Shown here in pieces: positions 7,901 through 16,392 of a DNA stretch of 49,392 bases (within the stretch, counting starts at the first letter, position 1; each line of letters opens with the position of its first letter). The position numbers and the translations under genes are program-made. The stretch comes from JBMNCR01 sp049366695 (GTDB lineage: Bacteria; Bacillota; Clostridia; Eubacteriales; Alkalibacteraceae). The stretch spans positions 1 through 49,392 of the forward strand of contig JBMNCR010000105.1 of the NCBI GenBank assembly GCA_049366695.1, written 5' to 3'. The notes under the pieces were generated by a model that ran no database searches, was not told the DNA's origin, and saw only the letters and a list, made by a program, of their open reading frames with translations.

Positions 7901-9703
7901 TTACTTACTAAATAATTGACTAAACTCTTCACTGTTTATTGTTTCTTTTTCCAATAATATTTGCGTAGTTTCATCAAGTTTTTGTCTGTTTTCTTCTAAT
8001 ATCGTAATGGCTTTTTTATATGCATCATCAATAATAGTTCTAATTTCTTTATCTATTGCTGCTGCCACTTCTTCACTATAATTTCTACCTCTAGATAAAT
8101 CCTTGCCAATAAACACTTCATCGTGTTTACTTCCAAACGTCATTGGTCCAAGGTAATCACTCATCCCATACTCAGTGACCATTTTCCTTGCTAATTCAGT
8201 AGCTCTTTCAATATCATTTGTAGCCCCTGTACAAATATCATCTAAAACTATCTTCTCTGCTGCTCTTCCTCCTAATAACCCTACTATATTATCTAATAAT
8301 TTTGACCTAGATACATGCATATTGTCATCTTCAGGTAAGGATATAGTATATCCCGCTGCCATCCCCCTAGGAATAATAGATATTTCATGAACTTCATCAC
8401 AATTTGGCAATACTTTCATAACTATGGCATGCCCGGCTTCATGAACAGCTGTAATATTTTTATCATGTTCTGTAATTATTCTACTCTTTTTCTCAGGCCC
8501 TGCTATAACTCTCTTAATTGCCTCTTCTAACTCTACCATATCAATCTTATCTTTTCTTTTTCTAGCAGCTAAAAGTGCAGATTCGTTCATAATATTTTCT
8601 AAATCTGCTCCAGTAAAACCTGGAGTTCCTTTAGCAATAACTTTTAAATCTACTGTTTCTACCAATGGTTTATCTTTCACATGAACCTTAAGTATTTCTT
8701 CCCTTCCTTTTACATCTGGTATACCCACAAGTATTTGTCTATCAAATCGTCCAGGTCTTAATAATGCAGGATCAAGTATATCAGGTCTATTAGTAGCAGC
8801 TATCATAATTATCCCTTCATTATCACCAAAGCCATCCATCTCAACTAATAACTGATTTAAAGTTTGTTCACGTTCATCATGTCCTCCACCCAAACCAGCG
8901 CCTCTTTGTCTACCAACTGCATCTATCTCATCAATAAATATTATACACGGCGAATTTTTCTTTGCTGTTTCAAATAGATCTCGTACTCTAGAAGCACCCA
9001 CACCTACAAACATTTCTACAAAATCAGAACCACTTATACTAAAAAAAGGTACTCCTGCTTCTCCTGCTACTGCCCTTGCTAACAAAGTTTTCCCAGTTCC
9101 CGGAGGTCCAATCAATAAAACTCCTTTAGGTATTCTTGCACCAAGTTCTAAATATCTAGCTGGAGATTTTAAGAAATCAACAATTTCCTCTAACTCCTCT
9201 TTCTCTTCATCTGCTCCTGCAACGTCATTAAATGTAACTGCTTTTTTTGAAGGCGTATGTAATCTTGCCTTACTCTTTCCGAAAGACATAACTTTTCCGC
9301 CACCACTGCCAGACTGTTGCGTAAACATTAGAAAAAACACAACCATTAACACAACTAAAAACAAGGAAGGTAAAATCGTAAACCACCATGGCGCTTGCTC
9401 TGGCTGTTTATACTCCGCCTTTATTTCTCCACCTGAATTAAGATATTCATTTAAAAAATTTGCAAAACTACTTGGTAATACAACCGCCTGAAACTCATTA
9501 CCATTATTATATGTTCCAGAAACTATATATTCATCACTATCTACTTCAATGCTATCAACAAAATTATTAGTTATCCCTGAAATTAACTCTGAATATGATA
9601 TTGTCTCGGGAACATTTTGCCCTGGCTTTATAGTCGCTAGTACTACTGCTATAAGTATCAATATTACCAAATAGAAACTTATCATTCTTAAGTATTTGTT
9701 CAA
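7901..9703 (-). CDS. ftsH: ATP-dependent zinc metalloprotease FtsH
   Basis: FtsH is a hexameric membrane AAA+ protease that degrades damaged membrane proteins and regulators; in B. subtilis it also affects Spo0A-dependent sporulation. Two membrane segments (about residues 8-25 and 108-127) flank an extracytoplasmic domain. The AAA module has Walker A GPPGTGKT (199-206) and Walker B IIFIDEID (254-261), with the second region of homology near 303-323. The zinc site is HEAGH (421-425). The 600-residue length is normal. The start is a TTG at 9703 with AAGGAG nine bases upstream; an ATG seven codons in is less well placed. It is the third gene of tilS-hpt-ftsH, a conserved order. Confidence 0.98.
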   Translation of the reverse strand: MNKYLRMISFYLVILILIAVVLATIKPGQNVPETISYSELISGITNNFVDSIEVDSDEYIVSGTYNNGNEFQAVVLPSSFANFLNEYLNSGGEIKAEYKQPEQAPWWFTILPSLFLVVLMVVFFLMFTQQSGSGGGKVMSFGKSKARLHTPSKKAVTFNDVAGADEEKEELEEIVDFLKSPARYLELGARIPKGVLLIGPPGTGKTLLARAVAGEAGVPFFSISGSDFVEMFVGVGASRVRDLFETAKKNSPCIIFIDEIDAVGRQRGAGLGGGHDEREQTLNQLLVEMDGFGDNEGIIMIAATNRPDILDPALLRPGRFDRQILVGIPDVKGREEILKVHVKDKPLVETVDLKVIAKGTPGFTGADLENIMNESALLAARKRKDKIDMVELEEAIKRVIAGPEKKSRIITEHDKNITAVHEAGHAIVMKVLPNCDEVHEISIIPRGMAAGYTISLPEDDNMHVSRSKLLDNIVGLLGGRAAEKIVLDDICTGATNDIERATELARKMVTEYGMSDYLGPMTFGSKHDEVFIGKDLSRGRNYSEEVAAAIDKEIRTIIDDAYKKAITILEENRQKLDETTQILLEKETINSEEFSQLFSK

Positions 9704-9781
9704 TCCTTCACACTCCTTCTAATCAACAGTTAAACAATAAATAATTCTAACATATAATACATCAAAAAACAATTTTTTATA

Positions 9782-10321
9782 TCATTCTTTATAAATTACT
9801 TCCTCTAAAACACCAATAAACGGTAAATTCCTATATTTCTCGGCAAAATCCAATCCATATCCAACTACAAATTCATCGGGAGCTTCAAATCCAATATAAT
9901 CAATCTTTACATCAGCTATTCTTCTAGTAGGTTTATCTAGCAAGGTACAGACTTTTATTCTTTTTGCATTTCTTTCTTTAAGCAACCTACTAATATATGA
10001 CAATGTTAGCCCACTATCCACAATATCCTCCACTATTAGCACTTCTCTGCCTTCTACACTCTTATCTAAATCTTTTATTATCCTTACCTCACCGGAACTC
10101 TTTGTTGAATTTCCATAACTTGAAATAGCCATAAAATCCATCTCGATAAATGTTTCAATTCTTTTAACGAGATCGGACATAAACAAAACAGCTCCTTTTA
10201 ATATGCAAATCACAAGAGGATTTTTTCCTTTATAATCTCCAGAGATTTCATCACCTAGCTCCTTTATTCTATTATGCAAAGTTAATTCATCTATTAATAC
10301 CTCTTTTATGTCTGATATCAT
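9782..10321 (-). CDS. hpt: Hypoxanthine phosphoribosyltransferase
   Basis: This purine-salvage enzyme converts hypoxanthine (and guanine) with PRPP into IMP (GMP). The type I phosphoribosyltransferase PRPP loop is VLIVEDIVDSGLTL (about residues 93-106). The flexible loop FMAISSYGNSTKSSGEV and the C-terminal purine-specificity stretch FVVGYGLDFAEKYRNLPFIG are intact. At 179 residues it is the usual length. The ATG at 10321 follows AGGAGGGGG. It lies 10 bp after tilS and 78 bp before ftsH in the conserved tilS-hpt-ftsH operon. It complements the de novo purine operon further along the window. Confidence 0.97.
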   Translation of the reverse strand: MISDIKEVLIDELTLHNRIKELGDEISGDYKGKNPLVICILKGAVLFMSDLVKRIETFIEMDFMAISSYGNSTKSSGEVRIIKDLDKSVEGREVLIVEDIVDSGLTLSYISRLLKERNAKRIKVCTLLDKPTRRIADVKIDYIGFEAPDEFVVGYGLDFAEKYRNLPFIGVLEEVIYKE

Positions 10322-10331
10322 TTTCCCCCTC

Positions 10332-11726
10332 CTAATTGTTATTAAAAGAAATCATTAAAACTCTTTGTGTAGCTTTAGAAACAGAAAATTTTCTACTTTT
10401 ATGATATCCTAATACCCAAATTATTTCATTATTAATCGATAAAATAGGGATTTTCCATCTAATATTTACAGGTATCTTTTTATCAATAAATATATCTTTT
10501 ATTTTTTTTGTTCCCAATATACCTATTGGTTCTATTCTATCTCCATCTTTTCTGCTTCTTAAAAGTAGCAAACCATTTATGGCTTTTATTTTATCATAAT
10601 CAAAATAACCATATTTATTTTGATTTATCTCATCTTTTTTAAAGTTTTTAATATTTTCAACAGAAATCAACGTTGTAGATAACGTCATATTAATTTTAGT
10701 AAAAATATATGTCTTATCTGGTAATATTTCATACTTAAATCTTTTATCAATTAAATTAAAATCCTCTTTAAATAATATCAAATACTTATATTGTCTTACT
10801 ATTTTTATTCCCCTTGGCAAGTCAATGCTCCATGTAGTAGAACTATCATCTCTTACTTTATCTAAAATTATTTGTATATGCTGAAAATCGATGTTTGCTG
10901 ATGAATCAATTTTATTAATAATTCTAATTAATAATTCTCTTCTTAAAACACTATGCAAATTATTAAATACTTCTAATTCAATTTTGCCATTACAAATTAC
11001 ATCATCTATTACTTTATTTAACTCTATTTGCACAAAATCATAATATTCTTTAGATATCTTCCCCAAATTATTAATATTATTAGTAAAATTTGGATTAAGT
11101 TTTTCCATATTTGGTATAACATCAATTCTTAATTTATTTCTGTGATATTTTGTCTGCAAATTGCTCTTATCCAATCTAGTGTGCAAATTATTGATTTCAC
11201 AATAAACAAGGACTTCTTCTTTTGATAAACACAAAAACGGTCTCACTACCCCATCAGCTCTTTTACTATCAATCCCCTTTAAACCTTTTATCCCTGTACC
11301 TCTTATAATCCTCATAAAAATAGTCTCTACATTATCATTTTTATGATGAGCTAAAGCAATTTTATCAATATTTAATTTTTCTTTTATTTCTTTGAAATAA
11401 TTATACCGTTCTTCTCTTCCTGCTTCTTCTACAGATATCTTTTTTTCTTTTGACACTTTTTTAATATCTATTTTTTTTGAATAACAAACTATACTGTATT
11501 TTTCACATAACTGTTCTACAAACTCTTCATCCTTATCAGATTCATCTGCTCTCAACATATGATTTATATGAGCAACATAAAGATTAAAGTTATACCTTGT
11601 TTTAATTTCAAACATAAAATTTAACAAGGCAACGGAGTCCGGACCACCTGAGACTCCGATCAATACATTCTCATTAATTGAAAACATTCTATTTTCTTCT
11701 ATAAAATTCAAAACTTTTTCAAACAT
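10332..11726 (-). CDS. tilS: tRNA(Ile)-lysidine synthase
   Basis: TilS attaches lysine to C34 of tRNA-Ile2 (CAU), changing its decoding from AUG to AUA. The N-terminal PP-loop ATPase domain has SGGPDS at residues 26-31 followed by VAHINHMLR. Later come KIALAHHKNDNVETI and RIIRGTGIKGLKG, which are family signatures. The C-terminal domain ends with LRSRKDGDRIEPIG and an SxxxATQRVL-type tail. The 464-residue length is standard. The ATG at 11726 is preceded by GGTGA. It heads the tilS-hpt-ftsH operon from its own promoter at 11764-11792. Confidence 0.97.
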   Translation of the reverse strand: MFEKVLNFIEENRMFSINENVLIGVSGGPDSVALLNFMFEIKTRYNFNLYVAHINHMLRADESDKDEEFVEQLCEKYSIVCYSKKIDIKKVSKEKKISVEEAGREERYNYFKEIKEKLNIDKIALAHHKNDNVETIFMRIIRGTGIKGLKGIDSKRADGVVRPFLCLSKEEVLVYCEINNLHTRLDKSNLQTKYHRNKLRIDVIPNMEKLNPNFTNNINNLGKISKEYYDFVQIELNKVIDDVICNGKIELEVFNNLHSVLRRELLIRIINKIDSSANIDFQHIQIILDKVRDDSSTTWSIDLPRGIKIVRQYKYLILFKEDFNLIDKRFKYEILPDKTYIFTKINMTLSTTLISVENIKNFKKDEINQNKYGYFDYDKIKAINGLLLLRSRKDGDRIEPIGILGTKKIKDIFIDKKIPVNIRWKIPILSINNEIIWVLGYHKSRKFSVSKATQRVLMISFNNN

Positions 11727-11763
11727 GCATTCACCGCTATTTCAATTTTGTCACTTATTAATA

Positions 11764-11792
11764 TTGTATATAATTTATCTACTTCTATCAAT
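11764..11792 (-). promoter_or_regulatory. Sigma-A promoter of tilS-hpt-ftsH
   Basis: On the minus strand, TTGATA (11792-11787), an exact 17-bp spacer and TACAAT (11769-11764) lie about 40 bp before the tilS ATG. Confidence 0.7.
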
Positions 11793-12132
11793 ACATAAAT
11801 TTCATATGAAAATACAAAAAAAATAAATTGCAAAAAATATAATCCAATAGTAAAAAAATAAGAATTGATAAATACTGAATAAACACCAACTTAATTAATA
11901 GTTAATCCCTCTAACTCTTAATAAAATCTACGCCTTCGATATTTTAGCCTTTCTACCATATCATATTAAATGAAGTCGAAAGATTATGTTCTTAACAATG
12001 AGTTTCTTCAACTTCAATAAATTTCACTCAGCACAATAATCTGACACGCTCCTTTTCGACAACAACACCATTTGCAACTCTTCAACTTATCCCCCTATTA
12101 TATTGAATGGAATCTAAATATCTCGTATTTCA
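11793..12132 (-). other. AT-rich spacer between spoIIE and tilS, with one small cysteine-rich ORF
   Basis: This stretch holds an imperfect inverted repeat (11971-11983 with 12003-12016, about 13 bp). It also holds a 23-codon open frame on minus from a TTG at 12085 to a TGA at 12014-12016. That frame is preceded by AGGGGG and starts MKSCKWCCCRKGAC. No homology is recognised and there is no clear promoter, so I do not call it a gene. Confidence 0.4.
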
Positions 12133-12168
12133 ACACATTATTCCTTCTTTAGCTCTTTAATAATGTGT
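12133..12168 (-). terminator. Hairpin after spoIIE
   Basis: A perfect 10-bp stem, ACACATTATT/AATAATGTGT (12133-12142 with 12159-12168), begins 4 bp past the spoIIE stop. There is little T-tract on the minus side, while the plus side reads ATATTATTTTTT. Termination in the spoIIE direction may depend on the stem alone. Confidence 0.5.
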
Positions 12169-12171
12169 ATA

Positions 12172-14529
12172 TTATTTTTTCCATACTTTCCCAACTAATA
12201 TTGTAATATCATCTTTTGGATTTTCACATATAGCTAGGAATTGTTCAAACAGCTCTTTAGCTATCTTTTGAGGATTTTTTGATCTAATATTATTTATAGC
12301 ATTAATAATCCATAATTCTACATTCTCTGGATTGTCATAACACTCAAATATTCCATCTGTCATCATTATAATAAAATCCCCTTTGTTCAATTGAAGCGAA
12401 ACTGATTCTATGTTTATTTCATTTAATATTCCCACAGGTAAAGATTGTCCTCTTATCAACTTCACTTGATTATTTTTAATAATCAATGTTATAGCAGCAC
12501 CTATTTTATTGAATTCTGCTTCACCTGTAAATTGATCGAATATTACATAATCCAAAGTAGAAAACACTTCTTTATCATTTCTTAACATAAGTATTGAATT
12601 TATTGTTTTCACCATAATCGTCTTATCTATCTCAGCTTCCATAAATTTTTCTAAAAGATTAATCGTTGTATTACTTTCAACTAAAGCGTTATCTCCTATA
12701 CCCATGCCATCACATAAAGCCAATATCCTATTTCCATTGTCTAATATCTTCTCTGAAAAAATATCTCCACATTGCTCCCCATCTTTGCTCGCATATCTCA
12801 CCAATCCGGTTGTAATCTTGAATGGTGACAATTCCTTATATACCATCTTACAAACATTTCTTGTTTTGCTATCATATGAACATATTTTATGGTCTAAAGT
12901 AATTTTACTATTTAGCACCCCTGATAGAATACTGGGAACTTTTTCATTAAAAATATTGTCATCGTAACACCTACTTATAGTTATTGTTATTTTATATCTT
13001 CCATTCTTTTCTTGTATAACGAATAGTTTATCAATATTGACATTATTCCTATCCATTTCAATAATAATATCTTTTTCTTCTTCAGATCTTATTGACCAAC
13101 CATCATTTAAATTTTCCTTTAAATCACTTAATAATTTTCCTGTATGTTTCAGTTGTTCAGATATTAGTATGTTATTTTCATGAATTTTATTATAATACTT
13201 CCTTTCTTTTTTTATATTTATCACTTCGCTTTTCAACATATCTAGAACTGCTTGATCACAAATACATTTATTTTTAAATTCATAGCATTTATCCTCATCA
13301 TTTTTTTCCAAAATATTTAAAGTCTTCACCAACATATCATATGTATTATTAATATCAGTTTTCCAACATCTTGTATTTAAATAACATTTGCTACAAATAT
13401 TATTTATTAATTTCTCGAAACTCCTATAATAACACTCTTCCATTAATTCACTTTCTTGATCACTGGAAAAACTAGTTCCCATTTCTTTCAATAAAGATAT
13501 ATATTGATTCAATTTACTTTTAATATTTTCGTTTATTCTTTCTATACAAAACATTTGATAATCTTCATTTATATTGTCATAATTAAAAAAATTAACTTTC
13601 CCCCACACAGATTTAGGTATTAATAAAAATATCGAAGATGCAATTAGTATTTCTTCTACATGAATAAAAACTTGTGTAGAACCATTTATATAAAAAGCCA
13701 TCATAGCATTGCTTATTACAAAACCTATAATAACGAAAATTCTGCCGCCTTCTCTAAACAAAGCAGCTACTATGCCACATAAACCATACACTGCAATCAT
13801 AATTGGATTTGAATTAACACTTAAATTTTGGATTAAACCTAATATTATTCCTAATGGTGCCGATATACTTACTCCTACCTTAAAACTAAAAAGTAAAATG
13901 AGAAATACTGATAATATAGTAGATATAGAAAAATTATAAACTAACAAATCATTTATTCCTAAAATTAGAATTGAAACATAAATCCCCAAAGAGATTATCT
14001 CTTGATTTGAATACACTTTTCTACTTCTATCAATTAGCAAATTAATAGAAGTAGTATAAATGAAATATAAAACAAAAGATAATATCCCTTGTAACAGAAC
14101 TAAAATAAAATCAAATAAATATCTGTCTCCAAATAAATTAAATATAAGTCCTATTATAATTACATTTGAACTTATTAATATGGCAACTTTCCATTTTCTA
14201 TTAACATACATTTCTAATTTAATATATGAAATATACATTGTCATATATATAATTATATTTTCAATTAATAAACCGTACTTTCCAGTACTCATTATACCTA
14301 GTAATAATGATACTCCTAACCACCATTTCTTCTTATCATAGATAATAATATAACCAAAAAATGCATAGCTAAATGGCATCAAATAGTATGTAAAACTTCC
14401 TCTACTAAGTATAACGCCACAAACCAATATAAAAATATCTTTCATATTTATTATTTTGCTGTTTATTTCATTATCTACATTACTTTTATCTTTTTTTTCT
14501 CGAACAATAGTACTGTAATTAGAGGCCAT
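12172..14529 (-). CDS. spoIIE: Stage II sporulation protein E, PP2C-type phosphatase
   Basis: SpoIIE sits at the asymmetric septum and dephosphorylates SpoIIAA-P, which releases sigma-F in the forespore. The 785-residue protein begins with roughly 10 membrane helices (about residues 25-310). A central regulatory region follows with a cysteine cluster (CSKCYLNTRCW, then CYEFKNKCICDQ). The C-terminal PPM phosphatase domain has LALCDGMGIGDNALVES, IMMTDGIFE and the terminal KDDITILVGKVW, so the metal-binding aspartates are present. The ATG at 14529 has GGAGGAGG. It is a single-gene unit between the tRNA cluster and tilS, as in B. subtilis, with a distinctive 21-bp-spacer promoter upstream. Confidence 0.97.
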   Translation of the reverse strand: MASNYSTIVREKKDKSNVDNEINSKIINMKDIFILVCGVILSRGSFTYYLMPFSYAFFGYIIIYDKKKWWLGVSLLLGIMSTGKYGLLIENIIIYMTMYISYIKLEMYVNRKWKVAILISSNVIIIGLIFNLFGDRYLFDFILVLLQGILSFVLYFIYTTSINLLIDRSRKVYSNQEIISLGIYVSILILGINDLLVYNFSISTILSVFLILLFSFKVGVSISAPLGIILGLIQNLSVNSNPIMIAVYGLCGIVAALFREGGRIFVIIGFVISNAMMAFYINGSTQVFIHVEEILIASSIFLLIPKSVWGKVNFFNYDNINEDYQMFCIERINENIKSKLNQYISLLKEMGTSFSSDQESELMEECYYRSFEKLINNICSKCYLNTRCWKTDINNTYDMLVKTLNILEKNDEDKCYEFKNKCICDQAVLDMLKSEVINIKKERKYYNKIHENNILISEQLKHTGKLLSDLKENLNDGWSIRSEEEKDIIIEMDRNNVNIDKLFVIQEKNGRYKITITISRCYDDNIFNEKVPSILSGVLNSKITLDHKICSYDSKTRNVCKMVYKELSPFKITTGLVRYASKDGEQCGDIFSEKILDNGNRILALCDGMGIGDNALVESNTTINLLEKFMEAEIDKTIMVKTINSILMLRNDKEVFSTLDYVIFDQFTGEAEFNKIGAAITLIIKNNQVKLIRGQSLPVGILNEINIESVSLQLNKGDFIIMMTDGIFECYDNPENVELWIINAINNIRSKNPQKIAKELFEQFLAICENPKDDITILVGKVWKK

Positions 14530-14558
14530 ACCTAACCTCCTCCAGATAGTTTTAAAGA

Positions 14559-14591
14559 ATTATAGCAAAAAAAGTATGAAATATTTGTCAA
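14559..14591 (-). promoter_or_regulatory. spoIIE promoter with 21-bp spacer (Spo0A-activated type)
   Basis: On the minus strand there is a perfect TTGACA (14591-14586) and a perfect TATAAT (14564-14559), separated by 21 bp instead of 17. B. subtilis spoIIE and spoIIG have the same wide spacing and need Spo0A-P to work with sigma-A (established knowledge). A partial 0A-box-like TGTCAAT overlaps the -35 on the opposite strand. Confidence 0.7.
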
Positions 14592-14788
14592 TTATTATTA
14601 CTAATTCAAAAATTTCAAATTTTATAGATAAATCTAATAAAAAATAGTTAAAAAGAAATTTTAACAGAAAAATAATCACTTATATATTTGAGTTTCTCTA
14701 CGAAGTCTTATTATTCATATGAGTTAGAAATATTACTTGCAGTATTTAAAAGAATTTAATACATACCAATATATAGTCTTAAAAAAAA

Positions 14789-14864
14789 TGGTGGTCGCAA
14801 TAGGGCTCGAACCTATGACCCCCTGCTTGTAAGGCAGGTGCTCTCCCAGCTGAGCTATGCGACC
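14789..14864 (-). tRNA. tRNA-Val (anticodon UAC)
   Basis: The cloverleaf is complete: acceptor GGTCGCA/TGCGACC, anticodon stem CCTGC/GCAGG around a CTTACAA loop, a T-arm with GGTTCGAGCC, and an encoded 3' CCA. The CCA is followed immediately by eight Ts, so the gene is the last of the tRNA transcript. Confidence 0.97.
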
Positions 14865-14869
14865 ATGAT

Positions 14870-15054
14870 TTGTCCTTAGTCTGTAGACCTTAGACATTAA
14901 CTTATTTGCATTTCTTTTGCACCTTCTACATCCATCCCTAGCACTTACGTGTAAGGACTGATGTCTTAAAACTAATTACTAGTGCTCATCTTGTATTTAC
15001 TCCAACGTCTTTCCCCAGTGCTTATGTCTAAGGTCTAACGTCTTATGTCTAAAA
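14870..15054. repeat. Degenerate heptamer tandem repeats (ANGTCTA) in three blocks
   Basis: The spacer between tRNA-Glu and tRNA-Val contains three blocks of 7-bp units. Positions 15024-15051 read as four ANGTCTA-like heptamers. Positions 14945-14975 are a looser copy. Positions 14877-14900 carry the reverse complement (TAGACNT). The first and last blocks share a perfect 14-bp inverted repeat (14884-14897 with 15024-15037), so the spacer can fold into a large stem. Confidence 0.65.
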
Positions 15055-15129
15055 TGGTGACCCCTAGGGGACTCGAACCCCTGTTACCGCCGTGAAAGGG
15101 CGGTGTCTTAACCGCTTGACCAAGGGGCC
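15055..15129 (-). tRNA. tRNA-Glu (anticodon UUC)
   Basis: The acceptor is GGCCCCT/AGGGGTC (one G-U pair). The anticodon stem CCGCC/GGCGG holds a CTTTCAC loop, the T-arm has GGTTCGAGTCC, and CCA is encoded. It is the fourth gene of the tRNA array. Confidence 0.97.
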
Positions 15130-15134
15130 AAAAA

Positions 15135-15211
15135 TGGTAGCGGCGAACGGATTTGAACCGCTGACACTACGGGTATGAACCGTATGCTCTAGCCAACTGA
15201 GCTACGCCGCC
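15135..15211 (-). tRNA. tRNA-Met, elongator (anticodon CAU)
   Basis: The acceptor is GGCGGCG/CGCCGC, the anticodon stem TACGG/CCGTA with loop TTCATAC, and CCA is encoded. The first acceptor pair is a normal G-C and the body matches elongator tRNA-Met, not the TilS substrate tRNA-Ile2 (inference from overall similarity). Confidence 0.93.
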
Positions 15212-15215
15212 ATAT

Positions 15216-15293
<78 letters not shown>

Positions 15294-15297
15294 TCGT

Positions 15298-15386
15298 TGG
15301 TGCCGGAGATCGGAATCGAACCGATACGATCTTTTTGGATCGCAGGATTTTAAGTCCTGTGCGTCTGCCAGTTCCGCCACTCCGGC
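15298..15386 (-). tRNA. tRNA-Leu (anticodon UAA)
   Basis: This is an 89-nt class II tRNA with a long variable arm (GATC/GATC with an AAAAA loop). The acceptor is GCCGGAG/CTCCGGC, the anticodon loop CTTAAAA on a CAGGA/TCCTG stem, and CCA is encoded. It is the first gene of the array, just downstream of the promoter. Confidence 0.97.
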
Positions 15387-15408
15387 TTTGTCTTAAGAGA
15401 CAAAACCC

Positions 15409-15437
15409 ATTATAATACATCAAACATATTTCGTCAA
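15409..15437 (-). promoter_or_regulatory. Sigma-A promoter of the tRNA array
   Basis: On the minus strand, TTGACG (15437-15432), an exact 17-bp spacer and TATAAT (15414-15409) are present. The -35 overlaps the stop codon of ppx. A short stem TTGTCT/AGACAA lies between the -10 and the first tRNA. Confidence 0.8.
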
Positions 15438-16354
15438 TACCTTTTTTTATTTTTCATATGATAAAATAATGCTCCTTCTAAATTATCATTATCACTTACA
15501 TAAAAACACTTTTTATCAAGAAAATTCATTATCTTTTTTGCAATAATCGTTCCTGCAATAATAACATCAGATCTTTGAGGATTCAAGCCAATAATTTTTT
15601 TTCGCTCTTCATTATTCTTTGATATTAAATCATTTATTATATTATTTAATTCGTTAATAGTAACTTTACTATCATGAATTTTATGTGGTAAGTATTTATC
15701 TAAATTAAGATTAATAGATGAAATAGTAGTTGCCGTTCCTCCAATAGCAATTAGTTTTATATCATTAGTTGAATGATTACTTATTCCTTGAAGTTCGTCT
15801 TCTAAATAATCTTCAATACATTTAAGCTCTTCATTTTTCGGAGGATCACTTGTAATAAATTTTTCTGTCATCCTAACTGAGCCTACATTTATGCTATTAG
15901 TTTCCATCATTTTCCCTTTATGCCCTAATACTATTTCTGTACTTCCACCGCCTATATCCATAATAATAATATTCTCTTCATTATACTGAGCACCAACTCC
16001 TAAAAATGCATATTCTGCTTCCATTTGACCATCGATAATATCAATTGATAAACCTAAAGTTTTTTTTAATAACGAAGCAAATTCATATCCATTTTTTGCG
16101 TCTCTTAAAGCACTTGTTCCAAAGACTATATATTCTTCAACACTTTGTTTTTCGCTAATTTTTTTAATTTCTACTAACGCTTCAATATTCCTATTTATAG
16201 CATCATTGTTAATTATTCTATTTTTATCTACTCCTTGTCCCATTCTCGTAGACATTAAGTATTTCTGTTTTTTTATTATTTTATTATTCTCAGCATCTGC
16301 AATTAATAATCTACTAGAATTCGTTCCAATATCTATTACAGCGTATCTTTTCAT
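15434..16354 (-). CDS. ppx: Exopolyphosphatase / pppGpp phosphohydrolase (Ppx/GppA family)
   Basis: An ASKHA-fold phosphatase acting on polyphosphate or pppGpp. It opens with MKRYAVIDIGTNSSRLLIA (phosphate 1 loop, D7). YIVFGTSALRDAKNG and IIMDIGGGSTEIVLG (phosphate 2 loop) follow, then INVGSVRMTEKF and LIAIGGTATTISSI. At 306 residues it is the short form with only the two core domains. The frame extends to 16396, but the ATG at 16354 has GGGAGG, and the longer version would overlap the yabR terminator. No separate promoter is visible, so expression may rely on readthrough past that terminator. The choice between Ppx and GppA activity cannot be settled from sequence. Confidence 0.92.
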   Translation of the reverse strand: MKRYAVIDIGTNSSRLLIADAENNKIIKKQKYLMSTRMGQGVDKNRIINNDAINRNIEALVEIKKISEKQSVEEYIVFGTSALRDAKNGYEFASLLKKTLGLSIDIIDGQMEAEYAFLGVGAQYNEENIIIMDIGGGSTEIVLGHKGKMMETNSINVGSVRMTEKFITSDPPKNEELKCIEDYLEDELQGISNHSTNDIKLIAIGGTATTISSINLNLDKYLPHKIHDSKVTINELNNIINDLISKNNEERKKIIGLNPQRSDVIIAGTIIAKKIMNFLDKKCFYVSDNDNLEGALFYHMKNKKRY

Positions 16355-16362
16355 AATTCCTC

Positions 16363-16389
16363 CCAAATAAAAAGCATCCATATGGATGC
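16363..16389 (-). terminator. Intrinsic terminator after yabR
   Basis: A perfect palindrome GCATCC-ATAT-GGATGC (16389-16374) lies 3 bp past the yabR stop and is followed on minus by TTTTTATTT. The ppx ribosome-binding site begins directly after it. Confidence 0.8.
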
Positions 16390-16392
16390 GTA

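Noticed and set aside
12055..12061. TGTCGAA (Spo0A box) on the minus strand between spoIIE and tilS
   Set aside because: It lies downstream of spoIIE, and several matches to such a 7-mer are expected by chance in about 100 kb of both strands.
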